Origin: Oscillospiraceae bacterium
Lineage (GTDB): Bacteria > Bacillota > Clostridia > Oscillospirales > Oscillospiraceae
Direction of reading: 5' to 3'
Length of the DNA stretch: 64,000 nucleotides
Assembly (NCBI GenBank): GCA_015067565.1
Contig: SVMF01000009.1
Coordinates: forward strand, 32,512 to 96,511
The translations under genes and the position numbers were made by a program. The notes below the pieces were generated by a model that saw nothing but the letters and a program-made list of their open reading frames with translations, had not been told where the DNA came from and did not search any database. Shown in pieces: positions 17,641 through 23,898 of this stretch (positions are counted from its first letter, which is position 1; the number at the start of each line of letters is the position of its first letter).

Positions 17641-18944
17641 GAGTTCCTCCTGAAAAGTCTTTTGATTCGTTTTTTTACAATTCGGCCCAAGCCTTTTTCC
17701 TTAATAGCATTTTTGTAGCCGAGCATTTTGGTTTTGCGCATGACCTTCCGGAAAGCTTTGTTGACAAAGCGGATGTCGCTTTCACTCAGGACAGCGCCTT
17801 CGACAGAGTTTTCGAGGTCTTCGATTAGAAGCTGCGCAGCGGAAGTGTCATTGAAAGTGTCGTAGGAGTCTTTACATTTACGCACATACTCGTCTTCGGA
17901 GATATTCAGGATCTCTTCAATAAACCCTTCTGCAGGCATACCGGGGACCGTCGAAACAGTCATAGCCTTTGACTCGGGCAGATAGCCGTAGACCTCACAA
18001 TCGCAGCAATAATTTCGAACAGGAAGTGACAGCGTGCCGTTTCGAGCGCCCGTTGTACAGCAGCCGGCGGCACTGATATTGAGGTTGGCAGATCTGTAAA
18101 TGCCAACAAGCCCCTCAGGGGAGGCCGGGCCATACAGGTGAATATCGGTCTGCGCTTTTTCGCTTAGCTTTGCGATCGCTTCATGCACCTGCGCCTCGTC
18201 GGAGCCATAGCCGACGATCGTGAACTTCAGCCGATCATATCGTTCTTTTAATTTACCGTAAACGGAAATCAACCCTAGCAGATAGCCCTTGTGCGGGAAG
18301 TCAAATCTGGAAACGCTGAGGAGACGGAAATCTTTGTTGCGGTACAAGCTTCTGGCATTTTCTTCGTCGAATTTTGATATTTCGAAGGCGGAAGGAACGG
18401 CGGTTTGCCCCTTTGCATTGTAGGAGTAATTCTCCTCCATGACTTTGATATGTCGGGAGGAAAAGTAACGGATATTGCCGCCGTTATTCATCTTTGAGAA
18501 GACCGTGGAAAGTCGTTTGCGGATCGAATTCCGACGGAATTTTGGATAAACGGTCTCAAGATAATTCATCCAACCAGTGAAATGATTGACAAAGAAAAAG
18601 TTATCCATGCGGCACCAGGTGTTCTTTGTGCGGAATTCTTCGGCCATCACAAACCAATTGATATAGGAGGTGACAAACACAATGTGCGCATCTCGGGAAC
18701 CTTTGGTCAGGCGATACAGTTCATCACGGTTGATCTTGTTTTTCCATATGATCAGGCCGCAATTCTTCAGACCCTCCTCGTAGGAGGGGGCGATATAGCT
18801 GTAGTTTCCCGAAATCCAGATGGTTGTGATATCGCGCTTGGACAAAAGAATCGCTTGACGATAGATGTAATTCTCAATCCCACCGATACCCAGATCCTCT
18901 TGCATAAAAACGACGATCTTTTTTTCTGCCATAAAGTGCACCAT
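17637..18944 (-). CDS. GT-B-type glycosyltransferase (GT4-like)
   Basis: A 435-aa cytoplasmic protein. The N-terminal donor fold starts MQEDLGIGGIENYIYRQA, and the central LLSVSRFDFPHKGYLLGL and IVGYGSDE segments are typical of GT4 enzymes. The usual E-x7-E tail is not clear: the region reads AAGCCTTGARNGTLSLPV instead, so catalysis may be divergent. It is translationally coupled to the flippase. A second in-frame ATG at 18932 is possible. A consensus promoter lies upstream. Confidence 0.75.
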   Translation of the reverse strand: MVHFMAEKKIVVFMQEDLGIGGIENYIYRQAILLSKRDITTIWISGNYSYIAPSYEEGLKNCGLIIWKNKINRDELYRLTKGSRDAHIVFVTSYINWFVMAEEFRTKNTWCRMDNFFFVNHFTGWMNYLETVYPKFRRNSIRKRLSTVFSKMNNGGNIRYFSSRHIKVMEENYSYNAKGQTAVPSAFEISKFDEENARSLYRNKDFRLLSVSRFDFPHKGYLLGLISVYGKLKERYDRLKFTIVGYGSDEAQVHEAIAKLSEKAQTDIHLYGPASPEGLVGIYRSANLNISAAGCCTTGARNGTLSLPVRNYCCDCEVYGYLPESKAMTVSTVPGMPAEGFIEEILNISEDEYVRKCKDSYDTFNDTSAAQLLIEDLENSVEGAVLSESDIRFVNKAFRKVMRKTKMLGYKNAIKEKGLGRIVKKRIKRLFRRNS

Positions 18945-18994
18945 TCGACCCTTTGTCGGATCGCCTTTGTAAATACTTATGAAACACCGAAATT

Positions 18995-19023
18995 ATTATA
19001 ATGCCAAGTGCGGTTTTTGTCAA
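18995..19023 (-). promoter_or_regulatory. consensus sigma-A promoter of the glycosyltransferase-flippase operon
   Basis: On the minus strand perfect TTGACA (19018-19023), 17 nt, perfect TATAAT (18995-19000). Confidence 0.85.
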
Positions 19024-19068
19024 CGAAAAAAGCGGCACGCCTTAGCGCCAACCTTTGAAATTAATCAA

Positions 19069-19105
19069 AAAAGGTATTGCAAAATATGAAAAGGTATTGT
19101 ATAAT
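19069..19105 (+). promoter_or_regulatory. RiPP operon promoter with tandem operator-like repeats
   Basis: TTGCAA (19077-19082), 17 nt, TATAAT (19100-19105). The 11-bp sequence AAAAGGTATTG occurs twice, at 19069-19079 and 19089-19099, with a 20-bp period, one overlapping the -35 and the other ending at the -10. Two direct half-sites on one DNA face suggest control by a dimeric regulator. The nearby LytTR protein is a possible but untested candidate. Confidence 0.72.
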
Positions 19106-19171
19106 AACTCATAGAAATATGGTTGCATGGTTTTGCGCTGAAATTGGCGCAAAGTTTTGGAGTAGATGAGA

Positions 19172-19441
19172 ATGAAGAGAAAATATCAAAAGCCCTATCT
19201 TGGACTGGAGTCCTTCCAACTGAATGCTTCGCTGGCGGTATCTTGTTCTGCGCAGAACAAGATACCGATCAACCATGGCGAGGATGACTGTTCCTTCGGT
19301 GGCCCCGGTGGCGGTGGTGGCCAGTTCTTTAACCTATTCAATTGCCAGATTGACCTGACCGGACCCGCGAATGACGGCAATGATACTATTTGCTATCATG
19401 GACCTCTCGCATCGGGCGGCATCAGCTTCACTTATTCTTAA
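19172..19441 (+). CDS. putative RiPP precursor peptide (89 aa)
   Basis: A small peptide heading an operon of radical SAM, HPr-kinase-like and PqqD-like proteins. The leader-like N-terminus is charged and aromatic (KRKYQKPYLGLESFQLNASLAVS). The putative core begins around C25, is rich in Gly, Asn and Asp, has cysteines at 25, 40, 58 and 74 and a Gly5 run, and ends in Ser89 (FTYS). ATG 19172 is preferred to 19166 because TTGGAG is 9 nt upstream instead of 3. The product class is not known. A 32-bp DNA palindrome spans codons 22-32. Confidence 0.75.
   Translation: MKRKYQKPYLGLESFQLNASLAVSCSAQNKIPINHGEDDCSFGGPGGGGGQFFNLFNCQIDLTGPANDGNDTICYHGPLASGGISFTYS
19236..19267. repeat. perfect 32-bp palindrome inside the precursor gene
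   Basis: CGGTATCTTGTTCTGC is followed at once by its exact reverse complement, with no spacer (axis 19251/19252). It lies in the coding sequence at the putative leader/core boundary. It could be a protein-binding site or an RNA hairpin that slows the ribosome. Confidence 0.9.
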
Positions 19442-19451
19442 TTATCTTCAG

Positions 19452-19490
19452 GGAGCCGGAGAATCTTCGGCTCCTTGCTTGTTTTGGAGA
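19452..19490 (+). terminator. attenuator between precursor and modification genes
   Basis: A 10-bp stem GGAGCCGGAG/CTTCGGCTCC with a 3-nt loop and a following TTGCTTGTTTT tract. Partial termination here would give far more precursor mRNA than enzyme mRNA, a common RiPP design. Confidence 0.8.
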
Positions 19491-19495
19491 GTGCC

Positions 19496-20350
19496 ATGCG
19501 ATATAGATTTGCAAATTCAGAACTGTTATGGCAGGCGAAGACACTTCTGCTGACGGAGGACAATTTTTCGGTTTTGTTTACTTCAGTTCGAAATACTGAT
19601 CCTGATTTTTTCTACTATGAAACGGCGATGCCCTCTGACATCATAAAAAATGCCAGACAGATCAAATATGCCGGTGGTTATGAGCTTTTTCAAACGGAGT
19701 GCGGTATCTTTCATATGAACCATTGGGCGATGTGCCGCTACGCCTTCGGCTTTTACATCGATGACCTGGACGGCGACACACCGATCTATGTCAATCCCGA
19801 GATCCTGAACCAGCAGACGATGATCGCGAGCCATTTCTTAAGCACCATCGGAGTGCACAGAAAGCTTTTGAATCGAAATTGTCCGATTCTGCACGCATCG
19901 TATGTTGTACACGACTCAGAGGCAATCTTGTTTTTGGGCGCATCGGGTACGGGGAAATCCACGCAGGCACAGCTGTGGCAGGATGTTCTTGGTGCGCAGA
20001 TCATCAATGGCGACAGAGTGCTTCTGGAATGCATTGGCGGCAAATGGACGGCACACGGTTACCCTTGCTGCGGCTCGTCGTATATCTGCATCAATCAAAG
20101 CGCTCCGATCAAAGCGATCGTCTTACTGCAGCAGGCGGCAGAAAACCGTGTCGAGGTGTCGAGTGTAGCAAAAAACATATGCGCGTTGACCTCTGCAACG
20201 GAGATATATCCTTTTGCGGACGCGGAGGTTTCGAAGGCCTTTGATCTGGCACAAAAAATCACCGCCAATATACCGATCTTGACGCTTCGTTGCACCCCGG
20301 ATGAACGGGCGGTCATGGCGTTAAAAGATTATCTGGAGAATGTACTATGA
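19496..20350 (+). CDS. HPr-kinase-like (HprK/PEPCK-fold) protein of the RiPP operon
   Basis: A 284-aa protein resembling the kinase half of HPr kinase/phosphorylase. The P-loop FLGASGTGKSTQAQLW sits at about residue 140 behind a ILHASYVVH strand, and NGDRVLLE follows. HprK-like proteins accompany some RiPP systems; in certain lasso-peptide clusters they phosphorylate a C-terminal Ser of the precursor. The peptide here does end in Ser, so kinase activity on it is a reasonable inference, not shown. ATG 19496 has GGAGAG upstream; the TTG at 19475 lies in the attenuator. The stop overlaps the next start (ATGA). Confidence 0.78.
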   Translation: MRYRFANSELLWQAKTLLLTEDNFSVLFTSVRNTDPDFFYYETAMPSDIIKNARQIKYAGGYELFQTECGIFHMNHWAMCRYAFGFYIDDLDGDTPIYVNPEILNQQTMIASHFLSTIGVHRKLLNRNCPILHASYVVHDSEAILFLGASGTGKSTQAQLWQDVLGAQIINGDRVLLECIGGKWTAHGYPCCGSSYICINQSAPIKAIVLLQQAAENRVEVSSVAKNICALTSATEIYPFADAEVSKAFDLAQKITANIPILTLRCTPDERAVMALKDYLENVL

Positions 20351-21444
20351 ACACGATTACCGACTACTTGCATAGGAAGGCTTCGGCCAATGCCGTACCG
20401 TTAAGCGGCTCGTTTGAGCTTTCGCCCGTGTGTAATTTCAGCTGCAAAATGTGCTATATCCGCAAAACACCGCAGCAGATCACAAAAGAGGGCGGAAGTC
20501 TGATCGACTGGAAAGACTGGCTTGCTCTTGCGAAGGATTGCCGGGAGGCAGGTATGCTGTACTTGCTGCTGACCGGTGGAGAGCCGTTCTTGTATCCGAA
20601 TTTCAGAAAGCTGTATGAATCATTGCATGAAATGGGACTCCTCTTGTCAATCAACACCAACGCGTCTTTGATCGATGAAGAGGTGATTGAGTGGCTCAAG
20701 GCCAGGGCTCCCGTGCGTATCAATGCCACACTTTACGGTGCATCGAGACAGACCTATGGCCGAATTTGCGGAAATCCAGATGGCTATGATAAAGCGGTCT
20801 GGGCGATCAGAAAACTGGTAGAGCTCGGCATCCCGGTCGTCATCAATGCCAGTATGATCCCTGAGAATTCGGAGGATCTTGAGGCGATCGTTCATTTTGG
20901 GCGCGAGCTGGCCCTTAATACCCGCATTAGCCATTATATGTTCCCACCGGTACGAAGGGAAAGGGAGAAAACGGATTCGCGCTTTGCCCCCGAAGTGGCA
21001 GCGCAGATGTACATGCGTAGGATCAAGTGTATGTACGAACCCGAGTATTTGCACAATATGCTGCAAAAGCAGACGGAGAAGAAACCGGAGGACACTTGGG
21101 GAAGCTATGGCGATTATATGTGCTGCAGAGCGGGACGAAGCAGCTTCTGGATTTCTTGGACGGGCAAGATGACAGCATGTGGATTGTTCGATTTTCCGAT
21201 CGTAAAGGAGCCGTTCCGCGAACCGTTTGCATGCTGCTGGAAGGAACTGACGCATCTGGTCAGAACCACACCTGTGCTTGAAAGCTGCTATGAATGTTCT
21301 TTGCGAGATATCTGCAATCCGTGTGCGGCGACTGTGCACGCAGAATGCGGTGATGTCAATGGAAAGGCGGAGTATTTGTGCCGTATGGCCGAATGCACCA
21401 GAGATGATATTTTTGCATACCTTAAGGAGGCAAATCATGAATAA
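20347..21444 (+). CDS. radical SAM/SPASM peptide maturase
   Basis: A 365-aa radical SAM enzyme. The 4Fe-4S motif is C29-x3-C33-x2-C36 (CNFSCKMC), the SAM-binding GGEPF follows, and a cysteine-rich C-terminal SPASM region (CCRAGRSSFWISWTG...CGLFDFP...CYECSLRDICNPC) can hold auxiliary clusters. SPASM proteins next to PqqD-like chaperones usually install thioether, C-C or epimer modifications in ribosomal peptides. The modification is not predictable from the sequence. It is translationally coupled to both neighbours (ATGA start; 8-nt overlap at its end). Confidence 0.9.
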   Translation: MNTITDYLHRKASANAVPLSGSFELSPVCNFSCKMCYIRKTPQQITKEGGSLIDWKDWLALAKDCREAGMLYLLLTGGEPFLYPNFRKLYESLHEMGLLLSINTNASLIDEEVIEWLKARAPVRINATLYGASRQTYGRICGNPDGYDKAVWAIRKLVELGIPVVINASMIPENSEDLEAIVHFGRELALNTRISHYMFPPVRREREKTDSRFAPEVAAQMYMRRIKCMYEPEYLHNMLQKQTEKKPEDTWGSYGDYMCCRAGRSSFWISWTGKMTACGLFDFPIVKEPFREPFACCWKELTHLVRTTPVLESCYECSLRDICNPCAATVHAECGDVNGKAEYLCRMAECTRDDIFAYLKEANHE

Positions 21445-22099
21445 AATGACTCGATTGATTGCGATTGTGATGGCGATTTTGCTTTTGACAGCTTGCACTG
21501 CGAGCGAGAAAAAGGTGGAGGAAACCGAACTTATTAAGGAATCCGCTATGGCGGGTGGAGAACAGGACACTGAGGATGTAAAGACTGGTGATGATTCTGA
21601 GAATATTGCTGAGCAGTCCGTGCCCGCCGAGAGTGGAACCAACGGTGAAGAAGAGCTGCAGACAAGTGGGGGAGCACAACCCTCCGAGCCGGATAATCAA
21701 TCCAGTGAACCACAAAGTGAAAATACTGACTCCGGAGCAACAAACATCCATTACGAGCCGTACCTTGCTGCGCTGTCATTGATGTCGCTTTCGCTGGAAT
21801 ATCCGGGCTTTGAGCTTGACGGTATTTATTTTGAGACCATTGTAGATGTGTCTGAAAAGTTTGAAAGCAAGGGCCTTTACATTTGTTTTAAAAGCGGCGG
21901 TGAGAGCTTGATCATTCGTGTGCTTCCGATGGAAAACGAACGTACCGAGCCTATGACACGCGATATTTTTGCCGATCAGGTCGGTTATGCAAGCTTTGAT
22001 CTTGCCGATACCATGCCTGAGGGCCTCAAGCGAATGAGAGAAGAGGACTTTGCAAGCCTTTTGCCTGAGCTTACGGCCATCAAGGTTTTGATGCATTGA
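21437..22099 (+). CDS. lipoprotein of the RiPP operon
   Basis: A 220-aa secreted lipoprotein: signal peptide MNKMTRLIAIVMAILLLTAC with lipobox LTAC, then a Glu/Ser-rich, probably disordered linker (about residues 25-105) and a compact C-terminal domain of about 110 residues that I do not recognise (YEPYLAALSLMSLSLEYPGF...). Translation is coupled to the radical SAM gene through an 8-nt overlap with AAGGAGG. A surface role in export, immunity or sensing of the product is a guess from position. Confidence 0.75.
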   Translation: MNKMTRLIAIVMAILLLTACTASEKKVEETELIKESAMAGGEQDTEDVKTGDDSENIAEQSVPAESGTNGEEELQTSGGAQPSEPDNQSSEPQSENTDSGATNIHYEPYLAALSLMSLSLEYPGFELDGIYFETIVDVSEKFESKGLYICFKSGGESLIIRVLPMENERTEPMTRDIFADQVGYASFDLADTMPEGLKRMREEDFASLLPELTAIKVLMH

Positions 22100-22109
22100 G
22101 GGATAGACG

Positions 22110-22373
22110 ATGAAGCTAAAATATGAGCTTATGAGCCGTGAGATTATGGGGGAGTATGCCCTGATTCCGGTGGGGGACAGTGCAATTGCTATGGGCGGCA
22201 TGATGATCACCAATGAGGTCGGTGCATTCTTGTGTGAAATGTTGCAGGTAGAAATGACGAAAGACGAACTTATTTCAGCACTCAGAGGCGAGTTTGACGT
22301 CGATCAGGCAACCGCCAATCAGGACGTTTCGGCCTTTCTTGAGCAGCTGGAAGGATGGGATTTATTAATTTAA
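22110..22373 (+). CDS. PqqD-like RiPP recognition element protein
   Basis: An 87-aa stand-alone PqqD-family winged-helix chaperone. The pattern GEYALIPVGDSAIAMGGMMITNEVGAFLCEML followed by TKDELISAL and VDQATANQDVSAFLEQLEGWDLL matches the family fold. Such proteins bind leader peptides and deliver them to the radical SAM enzyme. It is the last gene before the operon terminator. Confidence 0.88.
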   Translation: MKLKYELMSREIMGEYALIPVGDSAIAMGGMMITNEVGAFLCEMLQVEMTKDELISALRGEFDVDQATANQDVSAFLEQLEGWDLLI

Positions 22374-22386
22374 CTTTAATGTGAAA

Positions 22387-22425
22387 GGAGCCCCTGCACT
22401 CCGATTCAGGGGCTCCGTTATTTTG
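22387..22425 (+). terminator. terminator of the RiPP operon
   Basis: A perfect 10-bp stem GGAGCCCCTG/CAGGGGCTCC with a 10-nt loop, followed by GTTATTTT. Confidence 0.85.
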
Positions 22426-22507
22426 CACAAAGAATTAAGGTTTGCTTTGCGAAATTGAATGGAAAACTGTTTATTAATCCGAAAAAATTGATTTTGGGAA
22501 TTGTTGA

Positions 22508-22535
22508 TTGACTTTTTGTGCAAGTGTGTTAAAAT
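22508..22535 (+). promoter_or_regulatory. promoter of the coiled-coil / pilus operon
   Basis: TTGACT (22508-22513), 16 nt, TAAAAT (22530-22535). A leader of roughly 120 nt follows before the first start. Nothing else recognisable lies in 22426-22660. Confidence 0.7.
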
Positions 22536-22660
22536 GGTACAGGAAGGAGAGTTTCAGCGATTTACTTATTTGTGGATTTGCCGGGAACTTTCTATTATTT
22601 TGCTTAAAACGCCGTTTTTATTGCGTTTCTGACCACGATTGCTTGGAGACGATAGAAATC

Positions 22661-23284
22661 ATGACCAAAAAAGATTTGCGAAAACTCAGCAGGGCAGAGC
22701 TTCTTGAGCTTCTGATCGGACAGACAAAGGAAGTTTCGGCTTTGGAAGAGAAGCTTGCGCAGATGCAGCAGGAAAATGACCAGTTGAGCGCACAGCTCGC
22801 CGATCGGCAGATTGTGATGCAAGAGGCGGGTTCCATCGCGGAGGCCAGTCTTCGCCTGAATGGTGTGTTTGATACGGCTGAGAAAGCTGCGCAGGAATAT
22901 CTTGAAAACATTCGCCTTCGCAATGAGGCGTTGAACTCCTTTGCACAAGAAGCTGAAGCTAAGATGCAGGCAAAGATCGATGCCATGATGCAACAGGCAC
23001 AAGCTGACGAAGCGGAAGCGCAAGCAAGGGTGGATGCGCTTTTGGCGCAGGCCGATCTGATCGAGACCGAGGCAAAACAGAAGGCTGATGTGATCATTCT
23101 TGAGGCGCAGGAACGCAGCGAACGACTGGAAAGCGAAACCAAGAGCAGGTGTGATGAGATGCTCGCAAAGGCGGAGCGAGATTCGGATGCTTACTGGAAA
23201 CAGGTTTCGAAAAGGTTTGGTGACTTTGTCAAACTGCGTGACGATGCAAGGGCAACACTTGCCGAAGAAATGAGACGAGTTTAG
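22661..23284 (+). CDS. coiled-coil protein, unknown function
   Basis: A 207-aa, Glu/Ala/Gln-rich protein predicted to be nearly all coiled coil (EEKLAQMQQENDQLSAQLAD; long heptads to the C-terminus), with no signal peptide or transmembrane segment. ATG 22661 (MTKKDLRKLSRAELLELL) is used; the ORF-track start at 22508 lies in the promoter. It is 11 nt ahead of the pilus signal peptidase, so it may be a cytoplasmic scaffold for the pilus or cell-division site, but this is only inference. It resembles DivIVA-type or AtpF-like coils only in composition. Confidence 0.7.
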   Translation: MTKKDLRKLSRAELLELLIGQTKEVSALEEKLAQMQQENDQLSAQLADRQIVMQEAGSIAEASLRLNGVFDTAEKAAQEYLENIRLRNEALNSFAQEAEAKMQAKIDAMMQQAQADEAEAQARVDALLAQADLIETEAKQKADVIILEAQERSERLESETKSRCDEMLAKAERDSDAYWKQVSKRFGDFVKLRDDARATLAEEMRRV

Positions 23285-23295
23285 GCGGAGTTTGA

Positions 23296-23877
23296 ATGGA
23301 AAAGAAAAAGATTGAGCTTCCATCCATCGAGGCTATGGAGGCTGAGCTCAAGCGAGTCAAATATCAAAAGCGTTATCGCAAGGTCATCCGCAGCACGATT
23401 TATACGCTCGTCACGGTTGCTGCGGTTGCGGTTCTGGTCGCAACGCTCTGGCTGCCTGTTTTGCAAATTCAGGGCAGTTCCATGACACCGACGCTTTATG
23501 ATGGAAATATTGTGGTTTCCGTCAAGGACAGTACGTTTGAAACCGGCGAGGTTATCGCATTTTATTACAATAACAAAATCCTTGTGAAGCGAGTAATCGC
23601 ACAACCCGGTGATTGGGTCGATATTGACGCCGACGGCACGGTGTTTGTCAACGGCGTCGAGCTCGACGAGCCTTACCTGCAGGAAAAGGCCTTGGGAGAA
23701 TGCAACATTGAGCTTCCATACCAGGTTCCCGCGGCAAAGATCTTTGTTATGGGTGATCACAGAAGTGTTTCGGCAGACTCGAGAAATACAGCTGTCGGTT
23801 GTGTTTCTGAAGAACAGATTGTCGGCAAGATTGTGTTTCGAGTTTGGCCATTATCTGAATTTGGATCGATAGGATAA
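23296..23877 (+). CDS. signal peptidase I, pilus-cluster type
   Basis: A second signal peptidase I (193 aa) with one transmembrane helix (about residues 33-52), catalytic Ser62 in IQGSSMTPTL and Lys98 in LVKRVIAQPGD; the last box reads GDHRSVSADSRN. Pilus islands of Gram-positive bacteria often carry their own LepB homologue needed for pilin export or assembly. It is placed 21 nt before the tip adhesin gene, which fits such a role. Confidence 0.9.
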   Translation: MEKKKIELPSIEAMEAELKRVKYQKRYRKVIRSTIYTLVTVAAVAVLVATLWLPVLQIQGSSMTPTLYDGNIVVSVKDSTFETGEVIAFYYNNKILVKRVIAQPGDWVDIDADGTVFVNGVELDEPYLQEKALGECNIELPYQVPAAKIFVMGDHRSVSADSRNTAVGCVSEEQIVGKIVFRVWPLSEFGSIG

Positions 23878-23898
23878 ACGAAAGTTGGTGAGTCCTGA

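Noticed and set aside
22508-22660. Longer N-terminus for the coiled-coil protein
   Set aside because: The extra 51 codons cover the promoter and leader, are Cys/Phe-rich, and lack an SD; ATG 22661 fits better.
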